From contig NZ_CP183332.1 in NCBI RefSeq assembly GCF_048541825.1, positions 3,658,001-3,722,000 of the forward strand: a stretch of DNA of 64,000 bases. Direction: 5' to 3'. Under the pieces are notes generated by a model that made no database searches, was not told where the DNA came from, and worked only from the letters and a program-made list of their open reading frames with translations. Source of the stretch: Caulobacter sp048541825 (GTDB lineage: Bacteria > Pseudomonadota > Alphaproteobacteria > Caulobacterales > Caulobacteraceae). Position numbers and translations under genes: made by a program. This document shows, piece by piece, positions 51,567 through 60,124 of this stretch; position 1 is the stretch's first letter, and each line of letters begins with the position of its first letter.

Positions 51567-52388
51567 ATGCGCCAGTGGACCATCGACGCCTTCGCCTCTG
51601 CGCCCTTCAAGGGCAATCCCGCCTGTGTGGTTGAACCCTTCGCCGCCTGGCCGTCAACGGCCTGGATGCAGGCGATGGCGGGTGAGAACAACCAGGCCGA
51701 GACCTCGTTCCTGCTGAAGACCGCCGATCCGGCGCGCTTTGGCTTGCGTTGGTTCACGCCCACCGTCGAGGCGCCGATCTGCGGCCACGCCACCCTGGCG
51801 GCGGCCCATGCGCTGTTCTTCGAGTTGGGCGTGGAGGCGCCGCTGCTGACCTTCGACACCCAGGCCGGCTCCCTGACCGTGCGTCGCGACGGCGAGCGTC
51901 TGGAGATGGATTTTCCCGCCGATCCGCCACGCAGGACCTCGCTTCCCGAAGGCCTGACCGAGGCCCTGGGCGCCGCGCCGGTCGAAGTCTGGGCCGGCAT
52001 GTATCTGATCGCGGTGATGAAGGACGAGGCGACTATCCGTGCCCTGACGCCGGATCAGGCGCAGGTGAAGCTGATTGGCGGCGAGGCTACGGGGGGTCCG
52101 GGCCAGATCGTGGCCGTGGCCCTGGCCGATCCGGGCCGGTCCTATCAGGTGGTCAGCCGTTTCTTCGCGCCGGGCTGCGGCATTCCCGAGGATCCGACGA
52201 CGGGCTCGGCCCACTGCATGCTGATGCCGCTGTTTGGCGAACGGCTGGGGCGGGAGGCTCTGAGCTTCCATCAGGCCTATCCCGGGCGAGGCGGAGACCT
52301 GGACTGCGAAAGCCGCGGCGCGCGCGTTCTGTTGCGCGGCCGCGGCTTTACGGTAGTGGAAAGCCGGCTCCGTCTGGAGCCGGTCTGA
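51567..52388 (+). CDS. PhzF-family isomerase/epimerase
   Basis: A 273-residue protein of the PhzF/diaminopimelate-epimerase-like fold. The conserved opening (WTIDAFASAPFKGNPACVV), the catalytic Glu in NQAETSFL, the RWFTPTVEAPICGHATLAAA block and the C-terminal PTTGSAHCMLMPL are all present. Most family members have no assigned substrate and no phenazine genes are near, so the function is open. Confidence 0.9.
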   Translation: MRQWTIDAFASAPFKGNPACVVEPFAAWPSTAWMQAMAGENNQAETSFLLKTADPARFGLRWFTPTVEAPICGHATLAAAHALFFELGVEAPLLTFDTQAGSLTVRRDGERLEMDFPADPPRRTSLPEGLTEALGAAPVEVWAGMYLIAVMKDEATIRALTPDQAQVKLIGGEATGGPGQIVAVALADPGRSYQVVSRFFAPGCGIPEDPTTGSAHCMLMPLFGERLGREALSFHQAYPGRGGDLDCESRGARVLLRGRGFTVVESRLRLEPV

Positions 52389-52400
52389 CCGGCGTCGGGA

Positions 52401-52778
52401 TTACCAGCGCGGGCGATAGTCGTCGCGGTGATCGCGGTAGTCGCGGTCGCGGCCGTAGCCCGAGCCATAGTCGCGGTCGTGACGCTCGTAGCGGATGGCC
52501 GCGCTGATGCGGTCGAAGCGACGATCCAGGTCGGCGCGTTCCCAGCCGCTCAGGCCATCGCGACGATAGCGGTACTCCAGGCGGGCGGTTTCGCGCAGCT
52601 GGACGTTGAGGCGGTAGGCTTCGCCACGGCTCAGCGAGCCGTTGCGCAGACCTTGGTCAATGCGGCGCTCCAGGCGGTCCTGGCGGTGATCGAAGGACTG
52701 GGCGGACGCAACAGCGGGGACAACGGTGGCGGCCGCCAGGGCCGAGACCGCCGTGATCGAAAGAAGGATCTTTTTCAT
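52401..52778 (-). CDS. Small secreted basic protein
   Basis: A 125-residue protein with a clear Sec signal peptide (MKKILLSITAVSALAAATVV..., likely cleaved after ASA). The mature part is highly charged and helical (RQDRLERRIDQGLRNGSLSR) and ends in an Arg/Asp/Tyr-rich low-complexity tail (RDYRDHRDDYRPRW). GAGG lies about 9 bases before the ATG. Similar small periplasmic proteins are common in Caulobacterales; function unknown. Confidence 0.85.
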   Translation of the reverse strand: MKKILLSITAVSALAAATVVPAVASAQSFDHRQDRLERRIDQGLRNGSLSRGEAYRLNVQLRETARLEYRYRRDGLSGWERADLDRRFDRISAAIRYERHDRDYGSGYGRDRDYRDHRDDYRPRW

Positions 52779-52911
52779 CGGTCGGTTCCTCTTGAAAAAC
52801 TCCGTCGCCCGGGTGGGTGACGTTGACCTCAAGAAACTATGCCGAGCCTGAAGCGGTTCTGAGCCGCTCGTTGTCTGGCGTTCAGGTTGGGAAAATCCTG
52901 GCGAGCCGCCT

Positions 52912-54789
52912 TCAGGCCGCGTCGGCGAGCCGCGCGGCGGTCATGGCCGCTTCGATGGCTGCATAGAGCTTGGTCACTTCGATCGGCTTGGCGACGTGGC
53001 CGTCCATGCCGGCGGCCAGATAGCCCTCGACCTGATGGGCCAGGGCGTTGGCCGTGACCGCCACGATCGGCGTGCGGGCGCGGCCTTCGGCCCGTTCCAG
53101 TTCGCGGATGGTCCTGGCGGCCTCGACGCCGTCCATGATCGGCATGTGGATGTCCATCAGGATGATGTCGTGTCCGCCGCGCTTCCAGGCCTCGACACAG
53201 GCCGCGCCGTCGGAGACCAGTTCGACCTCGGCGCCCAGCGGAGCCAGGACGGCGGTGATGACCTTCTGATTGGTCGGATTATCGTCGGCGGCCAGCACGC
53301 GAGGACGGGTGCGAGGGGCCGCTGCGGGGGTGGCTATCGCCTCGGCGACGGTGGCCGCGGCGTCGCCCCGCGGCATGGAGAGCACTACGGTGAACGTGGA
53401 GCCCTGGCCCTCGCGGCTCTGCACGGCGATCCCGCCGCCCATCAGGGTGGCCAACTCGCGGCAGATCGCCAGGCCCAGACCCGAGCCGCCGAACTGGCGG
53501 GTCAGCGAGCTGTCGGCCTGGACGAACTTGTCAAACAGTCGCGGCTGCATCTCGGCCGGGATGCCGATACCGGTGTCAGCGACATCGATCCGAAGGCCCG
53601 AGCCATCCTCGGCGGAGGCGAACCGCACGGCCACCGCGCCAGCCGGGGTGAACTTCAGGGCATTGGAGATCAGGTTGCCGAGGATCTGCCGCAGGCGGTC
53701 AACATCGCCGCGCCAGACGCCCTGGGCTTCTGCGGCCACCGCGACTTCAAAGGCCAGTCCCTTGTCACGCGCTTCGCCGGCGAAGCTGTCGCGCAGAGAG
53801 ACGGCCAAGGCGGCCAGGTCGAAGTTCTCGGCTGCCAGGTCCAGACGGCCGGCCTCGATCTTCGAGAGATCGAGCACATCGTTCAGCACGGCCAGCAGGA
53901 GGCCGCCCGACTCGCGGATCACCGACAGGCGCTCTTGCTGGGCGGGCTTGAGCTCATCCATCGCCATGACCTCGGCCATGGCCAGAACGCCGTTCAGCGG
54001 CGTGCGAATCTCGTGGCTCATATTGGCCAAGAAGTGGGATTTCAGAACATTGGCGGCGTTGGCCGCATCGCGCGCCTTGACCAGTTCGGCCATGGCTCCG
54101 CGAAGGTCCTGGTCATTGATCTCCAGCCGGCTGACCAGCTGGTTGAAGCTTTCGGTCAGGCTCTGAAAGACGTCATCCTCGCTGGTCTGCTCGACGGGGC
54201 GGAAGCGTCCGTCGGCGGCCACGGTCTGCATGGCCTCGGTCAGGCGCTGCATCGGACGGGTCATGCGGCGCGCCAGACCGTTGGCCAGCAGGATCGCAAG
54301 CCCCGCCGAGCCGAAGAACAGCGTGCCGGTCAGGGCCAGGTCGCGGGCCAGGATCTGTTCCAGCCGCGGTTCGCGGGCCACCAGGGCCAGGGTTCCGATC
54401 TGCCGGCCGTCCAGCAGGATCTTCTTCTCGACCGTCTGTGTCGCTTTTCCAGCCTCGGGCGCGGCGCCAAGGTGGGCGATCACGCGGCCGCGCAGGTCGG
54501 AAATCTGCACGCCCGCCACGTGCGGCGCGTTTGCGACGGCGGCCAGGGCGTTGCGGACGCCGACCACGTCACCAGCGGCCAGCGGCGCGGCGGCGCCCGC
54601 CGCGACCATCTGGGTCAGAACCTGATGATTGGCCCGGGCCTCCTGCCGCGCCACGCTCCATTGCTGGACCATGAAGCAGGCGCAGGCGGCGACCAGGGCG
54701 ATGATCGTGGTGATCAGCGCCACACCGGCGATTCGCGCCTGGAGGGGGACGTGCGTTCGAGCGTCGGTGCTGCGCAGCGGATCAGACAT
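52912..54789 (-). CDS. Hybrid sensor histidine kinase/response regulator
   Basis: A 625-residue inner-membrane sensor. Two membrane helices (about 20-45 and 150-175) bracket a periplasmic domain; HAMP follows (about 175-230), then HisKA with the phospho-acceptor His259 in NMSHEIRTPLNG, HATPase (about 365-480; N box NLISNALKFTP, G boxes DTGIGI and GGSGLGL), and a receiver (about 500-620) with Asp546 in ILMDIHMP. There is no phosphotransfer domain, so a separate Hpt is expected. Neither signal nor target is known. Confidence 0.93.
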   Translation of the reverse strand: MSDPLRSTDARTHVPLQARIAGVALITTIIALVAACACFMVQQWSVARQEARANHQVLTQMVAAGAAAPLAAGDVVGVRNALAAVANAPHVAGVQISDLRGRVIAHLGAAPEAGKATQTVEKKILLDGRQIGTLALVAREPRLEQILARDLALTGTLFFGSAGLAILLANGLARRMTRPMQRLTEAMQTVAADGRFRPVEQTSEDDVFQSLTESFNQLVSRLEINDQDLRGAMAELVKARDAANAANVLKSHFLANMSHEIRTPLNGVLAMAEVMAMDELKPAQQERLSVIRESGGLLLAVLNDVLDLSKIEAGRLDLAAENFDLAALAVSLRDSFAGEARDKGLAFEVAVAAEAQGVWRGDVDRLRQILGNLISNALKFTPAGAVAVRFASAEDGSGLRIDVADTGIGIPAEMQPRLFDKFVQADSSLTRQFGGSGLGLAICRELATLMGGGIAVQSREGQGSTFTVVLSMPRGDAAATVAEAIATPAAAPRTRPRVLAADDNPTNQKVITAVLAPLGAEVELVSDGAACVEAWKRGGHDIILMDIHMPIMDGVEAARTIRELERAEGRARTPIVAVTANALAHQVEGYLAAGMDGHVAKPIEVTKLYAAIEAAMTAARLADAA

Positions 54790-54907
54790 GGGGAGCCCGG
54801 GTGAATGCCAAGACCCATTTTGGGGGCATCTCCCTAACGCTTCGCTTCCAAGCCGGTCAGATAGCGCGGCAAAACAACGCTAAGACGTGTTTCTGATTGC
54901 ACACTCG

Positions 54908-54922
54908 TTAAGACTTCGTTTA
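54908..54922 (+). promoter_or_regulatory. Near-consensus CtrA site upstream of small gene
   Basis: TTAAGACTTCGTTTA fits TTAA-N7-TTAA with one mismatch. Two more TTAA occur at 54925 and 54940. The site is about 35 bases before the start of the small gene at 54956 and could also face the divergent histidine kinase gene. Binding is inferred. Confidence 0.45.
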
Positions 54923-54955
54923 CCTTAATTGACAGGTTCTTAACGGGAGATGGGC

Positions 54956-55294
54956 ATGGACAAGGTTTTTGTTGCACAACGCATCGCGACCAAGCTGTTC
55001 GCGACGGAAAACGCCGTTGACGCGGCCATGGTCGAAGCCGCCGAGCTGATGGCGGACATGCTTCGCGCCCGCAAGGACATCGGCCTGTCGGCCGTGGTCG
55101 GCGACCGCGCCAGCGCCAAGCTGGTCGAAGCTCTGGCCGCTCTGGGCGAAGCCCGCTCGGCCATGGTCGAAATGCACAATGAACTCAACGATGTGAAGCT
55201 TCGCATCGGCATCCGTACGAAGCTGATCGGCATCGAGGACAAGTCGAAGGACGGCGTTCGCGGAGAGGCCGCAGACCTGCGCGAAGTGGGTTAA
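54956..55294 (+). CDS. Small hypothetical cytoplasmic protein
   Basis: A 112-residue, almost entirely helical protein with no signal or membrane segment (VFVAQRIATKLFATENAVDA at the start, then repeated Ala/Leu heptads such as AELMADMLRARKD). ATG 54956 is preferred because GGGAG lies 6 bases upstream; an ATG at 54950 is also in frame. The family is not recognised. A CtrA-like site lies upstream, so it may be cell-cycle controlled. A hairpin terminator follows. Confidence 0.8.
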   Translation: MDKVFVAQRIATKLFATENAVDAAMVEAAELMADMLRARKDIGLSAVVGDRASAKLVEALAALGEARSAMVEMHNELNDVKLRIGIRTKLIGIEDKSKDGVRGEAADLREVG

Positions 55295-55327
55295 CTCCCG
55301 CGAACGTTGCAATACTTTAACTTCGCG

Positions 55328-55355
55328 AGGCCCCTAATGTGAGTTAGGGGCCTTT
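55328..55355 (+). terminator. Hairpin terminator just upstream of the next start codon
   Basis: AGGCCCCTAA and TTAGGGGCCT form a perfect 10-base stem with a TGTGAG loop, followed by TTT... The stem ends 5 bases before the next ATG (55359), and its right arm contains the only Shine-Dalgarno-like AGGGG for that gene. Confidence 0.75.
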
Positions 55356-55358
55356 GAC

Positions 55359-55784
55359 ATGTTACAGCTTATCGCGCCGCTGCTCTGGATACTGTCGGTC
55401 GCAACAGTGCTTTTGGCTTGGTCGCGTGGCGGCCCTGCTGAGCGCTGGGGCGCGACAATGATCCTCGTTGGCAATCTGTTTGTTGCAGGGATTCATTTTC
55501 TCGTGCCGGCCGAACTTCAAGCCTTGGTCTTGTTGATGGGCGAAGCGGCTCTCGCGGTAGGTTTCCTGATCGTGGCCATGCGCTATTTGAGTCCCTGGCT
55601 TGGCTTGGCAATGATTCTGCAAGCGATCCAGTTCAGCCTGCACGCCTATTATCTGGTCGGCGAAAAGCCGCACGACTATTTGTATCGCGCCATCAATAAC
55701 TTCAACACCTTCGCGATCCTGTTGATCATCCTGGCCGCGACGATCCTGTCCGCGCTTCGGTATCGGAGTCCCAGGGTCAAATAG
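55359..55784 (+). CDS. Hypothetical four-helix membrane protein
   Basis: A 141-residue protein with about four hydrophobic helices (LIAPLLWILSVATVLLAW; ATMILVGNLFVAGIHFL; LVLLMGEAALAVGFLIVAM; FNTFAILLIILAATILSAL). No family is recognised. Its only ribosome-site-like sequence is inside the preceding terminator hairpin, so translation may depend on that hairpin being open. Base composition is a little lower in GC than in its neighbours. Confidence 0.78.
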   Translation: MLQLIAPLLWILSVATVLLAWSRGGPAERWGATMILVGNLFVAGIHFLVPAELQALVLLMGEAALAVGFLIVAMRYLSPWLGLAMILQAIQFSLHAYYLVGEKPHDYLYRAINNFNTFAILLIILAATILSALRYRSPRVK

Positions 55785-55918
55785 TGCCGGGCCGTGGGGA
55801 AAACCCGCCGCCCGCGACAAATCTCTCCTTGCCTTTGGGCCTGAAACGGCGTTTCTCGCCGGCGGGCCACGCCCCCCCAACGGGGCGCTGTCCATCTGTA
55901 AGGATGGGAGACATCGCT
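55785..55918 (+). promoter_or_regulatory. serC leader with Shine-Dalgarno-sequestering hairpin
   Basis: The 134-base leader contains a hairpin CGCCCC/GGGGCG (55870-55887) and a second one, CCATC-TGTAA-GGATGG (55892-55907), whose right arm overlaps the ribosome site GGGAG before the serC ATG. Alphaproteobacteria are known to carry a conserved serC leader RNA motif at this place; a covariance search would confirm membership. Confidence 0.5.
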
Positions 55919-57106
55919 ATGACCACCCTCGCCAAGCCGGCGCAACGCCCGGCTCGCCCCGAGTTCTCTTCCGGCCCGTGTGCCAAAAGGCCCGGCTGGA
56001 CCCCCGAAAACCTTAGAAATGCCGTGCTCGGTCGCTCGCACCGCTCCAAGCTGGGCAAGGCGCGCCTCAAGGCCGCCATCGACCAGACCCGCGAAGTGCT
56101 GGAAGTTCCGGCTGACTTCCTGATCGGCATCGTCGCCGGCTCCGACACCGGCGCCGTCGAAATGGCGATGTGGTCGATGCTGGGCGCCCGCCCCGTGCAA
56201 CTGATGGCCTTCGAGTCCTTCGGCAAGGACTGGGTCACCGATGTGACCAAGCAACTGAAGCTGCCCAATGTCGAGGTGCTCGACGCCCCCTATGGCCAGC
56301 TGCCTGATACGTCCAAGGTCGATCCGGCCAAGGATCTGGTCTTCACCTGGAACGGCACCACCTCGGGCGTTCGCGTCCCGAACGCCGACTTCATCTCGGC
56401 CGACCGTGAAGGCATCACCATTTGCGACGCCACCAGCGCCGCCTTCGCCCAGGACCTGGACTGGACCAAGCTGGATGTCGTGACCTTCTCCTGGCAAAAG
56501 GCGCTCGGCGGCGAAGGCGCGCATGGCGTGTTGATCCTGTCGCCCCGCGCCGTGGCTCGCCTCGAGAGCTACACGCCGGCCTGGCCGATGCCCAAGCTGT
56601 TCCGCATGACCAAGGCCAACAAGGATGGGGGCAACACGGTTTCCCTCGATATCTTTGAGGGTGCGACCATCAACACCCCCTCGATGCTCTGCGTCGAAGA
56701 CGCCCTGGACGCCCTGAAATGGGCCTCGTCCATAGGCGGTCTGGAAGGCATGCAATCGCGTGCCGACCAGAACCTGGCAGTCATCGCCGACTGGGTGGCC
56801 AAGACCCCGTGGGTCGATTTCCTGGCCGCCACGCCGGACATCCGCTCCAACACCTCGGTGTGCCTCAAGGTCGTCGATCCCGCGATCGCCGCCCTGCCCG
56901 AAGACGCCCAGGCCGACTTCGCCAAGAAGCTGGCCAGCCTGCTCGAGAAAGAGGGCGCCGCCCTCGATATCGGCGGCTATCGCGACGCCCCGGCCGGGCT
57001 GCGCATCTGGTGCGGCGCCACAGTCGAGGCTTCGGATCTGGAAGCTCTGCCCCCCTGGCTGGACTGGGCCTTCGCCACCGTCTGCGCCGAGCTGGTCGCC
57101 GCCTAA
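55919..57106 (+). CDS. serC: Phosphoserine aminotransferase, SerC
   Basis: Second step of serine synthesis. The 395-residue PLP enzyme opens with the short alphaproteobacterial-type N-terminus (RPEFSSGPCAKRPGWTPE), has the PLP lysine K194 in SWQKALGGEGAHG and the RTTPSML-like NTPSMLCVED segment. ATG 55919 follows GGGAG by 8 bases. It forms an operon with serA; the 132-base gap has two adjacent GC hairpins (57133-57155 and 57155-57171) that may modulate read-through. Confidence 0.95.
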   Translation: MTTLAKPAQRPARPEFSSGPCAKRPGWTPENLRNAVLGRSHRSKLGKARLKAAIDQTREVLEVPADFLIGIVAGSDTGAVEMAMWSMLGARPVQLMAFESFGKDWVTDVTKQLKLPNVEVLDAPYGQLPDTSKVDPAKDLVFTWNGTTSGVRVPNADFISADREGITICDATSAAFAQDLDWTKLDVVTFSWQKALGGEGAHGVLILSPRAVARLESYTPAWPMPKLFRMTKANKDGGNTVSLDIFEGATINTPSMLCVEDALDALKWASSIGGLEGMQSRADQNLAVIADWVAKTPWVDFLAATPDIRSNTSVCLKVVDPAIAALPEDAQADFAKKLASLLEKEGAALDIGGYRDAPAGLRIWCGATVEASDLEALPPWLDWAFATVCAELVAA

Positions 57107-57238
57107 ACACCTCCCAACACGACTGGAATCCTCGTCCCTCGACCTGTTCGGGACGGGGGTTTCAGACCCCCCCATCGCAGCCGCCGCCCGAAATCCGTCG
57201 AAGGACGGGGCCGGCTCTCCAGGATCGGACACCTCATC

Positions 57239-58816
57239 ATGGCTCCCCGCGTTCTCATCGCTGACAAGCTCAGCCCCGCCGCCGTCGACATCTTCAAGAA
57301 CCGCGGCGTCGATTTCGACATCAAGGTCGGTCTGTCGAAAGACGAACTGATCGCCGTCATCGGCGACTATGACGGCATCGCCATCCGCTCGGGCGCCAAG
57401 CTCGACAAGGACGTCATCGCCGCCGCCCACAAGCTGCAGGTCATCGCCCGGGCCGGCATCGGCGTCGACAATGTCGACATCCCCGCCGCCACCGCCAAGG
57501 GCGTGGTGGTGATGAACACCCCGTTCGGCAACTCGATCACCACGGCCGAGCACGCCATCGCCATGATGTTCGCCCTGGCCCGCCAGCTGCCGGCGGCCGA
57601 CGCCAGCACCCAGGCCGGCAAGTGGGAAAAGAACCGCTTCATGGGTGTGGAGCTGTACGCCAAGACCCTGGGCCTGATCGGGGCCGGCAATATCGGCGGC
57701 ATCGTCGCCGACCGGGCCCTGGGCCTGAAGATGAAGGTCGTCGCCTACGACCCGTTCCTGTCGCCCGAGCGCGCCATCGAGATGGGTGTCGAGAAGGTCG
57801 AGCTGGAAGACCTGCTGGCCCGCGCCGACGTCATCACCCTGCACACCCCGCTGACCGACAAGACCCGCAACATCCTGTCGGCCGAGAACCTGGCCAAGAC
57901 CAAGAAGGGCGTGCTGATCGTCAACTGCGCCCGCGGCGGTCTGGTCGACGAGGTCGCCCTGCGCGCCCTGCTCGACAGCGGCCATGTCGGCGGCGCGGGC
58001 TTTGACGTGTTCGTCACCGAGCCGGCCAAGGAAAACCCGCTGTTCGGTTCGGACCGCGTCGTGGCCACCCCGCACCTGGGCGCCAGCACCAACGAAGCCC
58101 AGGAAAACGTCGCCCTGCAGGTCGCCGAGCAGATGAGTGACTATCTGCTGACCGGCGCTGTCACCAACGCCCTGAACAGCCCGTCGATCACGGCTGAAGA
58201 GGCCCCCAAGCTGAAGCCGTTTGTGGCCCTGGCGGAAAAGATTGGGGCCCTGGCCGGCCAGATGGTCGACTTCGGCATCAAGGCCATCGACATCGCCTAT
58301 GAGGGCGAGGTCGCCAATCTCAACGTCAAGCCGATGACCTCGGCGGCGCTGGCCGGGATTCTCAAGCCGATGCTGGCCGAGATCAACATGGTCTCCGCGC
58401 CGGCCGTGGCCAAGGAGCGCGGCATCACCGTCTCCGAGAGCCGCCAGGAGGTCAGCCCCACCTACGACAGCCTGATGCGTATCACCATCACCACCGAAAA
58501 GGGCAAGCGCGCCTTTGCCGGCACGGTGATCGCCGGCGCCCCGCGCGTCGTCGAGGTCAAGGGCATGGAGCTGGACGCGGCCTTCTCGCCGGCCATGCTC
58601 TACATCAACAATCTCGACAAGCCGGGCTTCATCGGCGCCCTGGGCATGCTGCTGGGCGAGGCGGGCGTCAACATCGCCACCTTCAACCTGGGCCGGCTGT
58701 CGGCCGACGAGGACGCCATCGCCCTGGTCGGCGTCGACCAGGCCCCGAGCGCCGAACTTCTGGCCAAGATCCAGGCTCTGCCGCACGTCAAGGAAGCGCG
58801 CGCGCTGACGTTCTAG
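57239..58816 (+). CDS. serA: D-3-phosphoglycerate dehydrogenase, SerA
   Basis: First step of serine synthesis. The 525-residue protein has the substrate domain, the Rossmann loop GLIGAGNIGGIVADRALG, the catalytic Arg/Glu/His set (NCARGGLVDE and TPHLGASTNEAQ), an intervening domain (about 320-450) and a C-terminal ACT domain (about 453-525, NLDKPGFIGALGMLLGE) through which serine usually inhibits. Length matches the long, three-domain form of SerA. Confidence 0.97.
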   Translation: MAPRVLIADKLSPAAVDIFKNRGVDFDIKVGLSKDELIAVIGDYDGIAIRSGAKLDKDVIAAAHKLQVIARAGIGVDNVDIPAATAKGVVVMNTPFGNSITTAEHAIAMMFALARQLPAADASTQAGKWEKNRFMGVELYAKTLGLIGAGNIGGIVADRALGLKMKVVAYDPFLSPERAIEMGVEKVELEDLLARADVITLHTPLTDKTRNILSAENLAKTKKGVLIVNCARGGLVDEVALRALLDSGHVGGAGFDVFVTEPAKENPLFGSDRVVATPHLGASTNEAQENVALQVAEQMSDYLLTGAVTNALNSPSITAEEAPKLKPFVALAEKIGALAGQMVDFGIKAIDIAYEGEVANLNVKPMTSAALAGILKPMLAEINMVSAPAVAKERGITVSESRQEVSPTYDSLMRITITTEKGKRAFAGTVIAGAPRVVEVKGMELDAAFSPAMLYINNLDKPGFIGALGMLLGEAGVNIATFNLGRLSADEDAIALVGVDQAPSAELLAKIQALPHVKEARALTF

Positions 58817-58829
58817 GCTTTGCGATTTC

Positions 58830-58869
58830 GTCATCCTGGGGCGGCATAATCGCCGTTCCCGGGATGATG
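58830..58869. repeat. Short inverted repeat after serA
   Basis: GTCATCCTGGGGCGGC pairs imperfectly with GCCGTTCCCGGGATGATG around ATAATC. It resembles the ends of the GTCATCCCGG-type repeats at 36215 and 51362, reduced to one hairpin, and probably terminates the serC-serA transcript. Confidence 0.65.
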
Positions 58870-58889
58870 AATGGGTTTCAAGGTAGGGC

Positions 58890-59261
58890 ATGTCGCTGTT
58901 TCAGAACCGCAAGGTCAATCGCCTGGCCTTGGCCGTCTTCGTGTCGGCGTCGCTGTTCACCCTGTGGCGGGCCGTGCTGCCGGATGACGGCGGCGTCTCC
59001 TTCATTCCGTGGGACAAGGCCAAGCATTTCATCGCCTTCTATGTGCTGACCGCCCTGGCGGTCGCCGCCCTGCCGGCCAGTCGCTTCTGGCGCATCGGCG
59101 CGGTTCTCTTGACCTTTGGCGTCGGCATCGAGGTGGTTCAGGCTCTGGTCGGCCGTGACGCCGCGTTTGGCGACGTGGTGGCCGACGCCTGCGGGATCGG
59201 GGCGCTGTTTGGGCCGATCGTCTTGCGCGCCTGGACCAGGCCGATGCCGGCCGCCGCCTAG
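58890..59261 (+). CDS. VanZ-like membrane protein
   Basis: A 123-residue protein with about three to four membrane helices. The VanZ pattern is present: PWDKAKHFIAFYVLTALA near the start, GVGIEVVQALVGRDAAFGDVVADACG in the second half, holding the conserved Glu, Arg/Asp and Asp residues. Function of such stand-alone VanZ proteins is not established. Its TAG stop is formed by the first bases of the palindromic repeat that follows. Confidence 0.85.
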   Translation: MSLFQNRKVNRLALAVFVSASLFTLWRAVLPDDGGVSFIPWDKAKHFIAFYVLTALAVAALPASRFWRIGAVLLTFGVGIEVVQALVGRDAAFGDVVADACGIGALFGPIVLRAWTRPMPAAA

Positions 59262-59360
59262 AGCGAAACGCGCGGTACAAGAATCGCGCACTTCGCTCTA
59301 GCTTTTTGTTTTCGCATCGTTTTTGCGGAAAACCGGCATCCACTTTTCCGCACGATGCTC
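59259..59360. repeat. Double palindromic repeat supplying two stop codons
   Basis: Two hairpins in tandem: TAGAGCGAA...TTCGCTCTA (59259-59300) and GCATCGTTTTTGCGG...CCGCACGATGC (59315-59357), ending in TCTA. The left end is the VanZ gene's TAG (59259-59261); the right end contributes the TAG of the minus-strand gene that ends at 59360. Same design as 2652-2705. Confidence 0.75.
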
Positions 59361-60097
59361 TAATTGTAGGCTAGGTGCTCGGGCAGAAAATAGAACAGCC
59401 ACTCCAGCTTCAGGACGTTTTGTAGTTCACGGAAGCTGGGCGGCTGATAGCGCGACACCACATGCAGCGGCTTGCCGGTGATTTTTAGCGCCTCGATGAG
59501 CAGGACGATCGAGGTGTCGACCGTGGCGATCCGCGCGGCGCGTTCGATCACCGTGCTCCAGTCAATCAGGGTGTAGCCCTCAACCATCCGTAAGCGGACT
59601 TCCTTTTCCGGCGCCCGGTGCGGAAAGGGAATGGTGCGAGAGCTGCAGGTCTCGTTGATCAGGGCATAGGGCACGCCGTCGTCCAGGCCCAGTTCGCGAA
59701 ACAGCCGCTCTTCTTTTTCCAGATCGCGGCGCAGGGTGACGTGATCGGCCCAGCCGTCCATCTCGACGCCGGAGACCTGGTATTTCAGGTCCATGGTCTG
59801 TTCGGGGGCGTAGCGCCAGGAGAAGAACAGCGACAGGAACGTGTAGGCGTTGGCCTCGATGGGGCTGAGCGCGATCTTGTCGGCCAGGAACAGGATCTCG
59901 TCGCGAAACTCGAAATCGTGCTCGAGGGTCGGGGTCTCGACATTGTCCGGCATCACCAGGGCGTCATAGACCCAGCGGTGCGTCTGGCGCACCGGCAGGA
60001 TCACTCTGCGGCCGCCGGCGGCATAGGTTTTGACGATCTTCTGGATGAAGAGCAGATCGCCGGCCATGCCGGGCTGGAAGATGATCACGGGCTTCAT
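59360..60097 (-). CDS. Hypothetical protein, possibly glycosyltransferase-like (GT-B fold)
   Basis: A 245-residue soluble protein. The first residues (MKPVIIFQPGMAGDLLFIQK) resemble the opening of GT-B heptosyltransferase-type proteins (a strand, GxxGD-type loop and helix), and the later segment VERAARIATVDTSIVLLIEAL resembles their sugar-nucleotide site. The overall length is short for a full GT-B enzyme. The assignment is weak. ATG 60097 is taken as the start; duplicated segment copy B ends 27 bases upstream. Confidence 0.72.
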   Translation of the reverse strand: MKPVIIFQPGMAGDLLFIQKIVKTYAAGGRRVILPVRQTHRWVYDALVMPDNVETPTLEHDFEFRDEILFLADKIALSPIEANAYTFLSLFFSWRYAPEQTMDLKYQVSGVEMDGWADHVTLRRDLEKEERLFRELGLDDGVPYALINETCSSRTIPFPHRAPEKEVRLRMVEGYTLIDWSTVIERAARIATVDTSIVLLIEALKITGKPLHVVSRYQPPSFRELQNVLKLEWLFYFLPEHLAYN

Positions 60098-60124
60098 GTC
60101 GGGCTCGCAGAATCGGGCTGGTGA

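Noticed and set aside
55676..58891. A long open frame (about 1,070 codons) on the minus strand opposite serC and serA
   Set aside because: Same cause; it spans two well-supported genes and their gap and has no recognisable motif.
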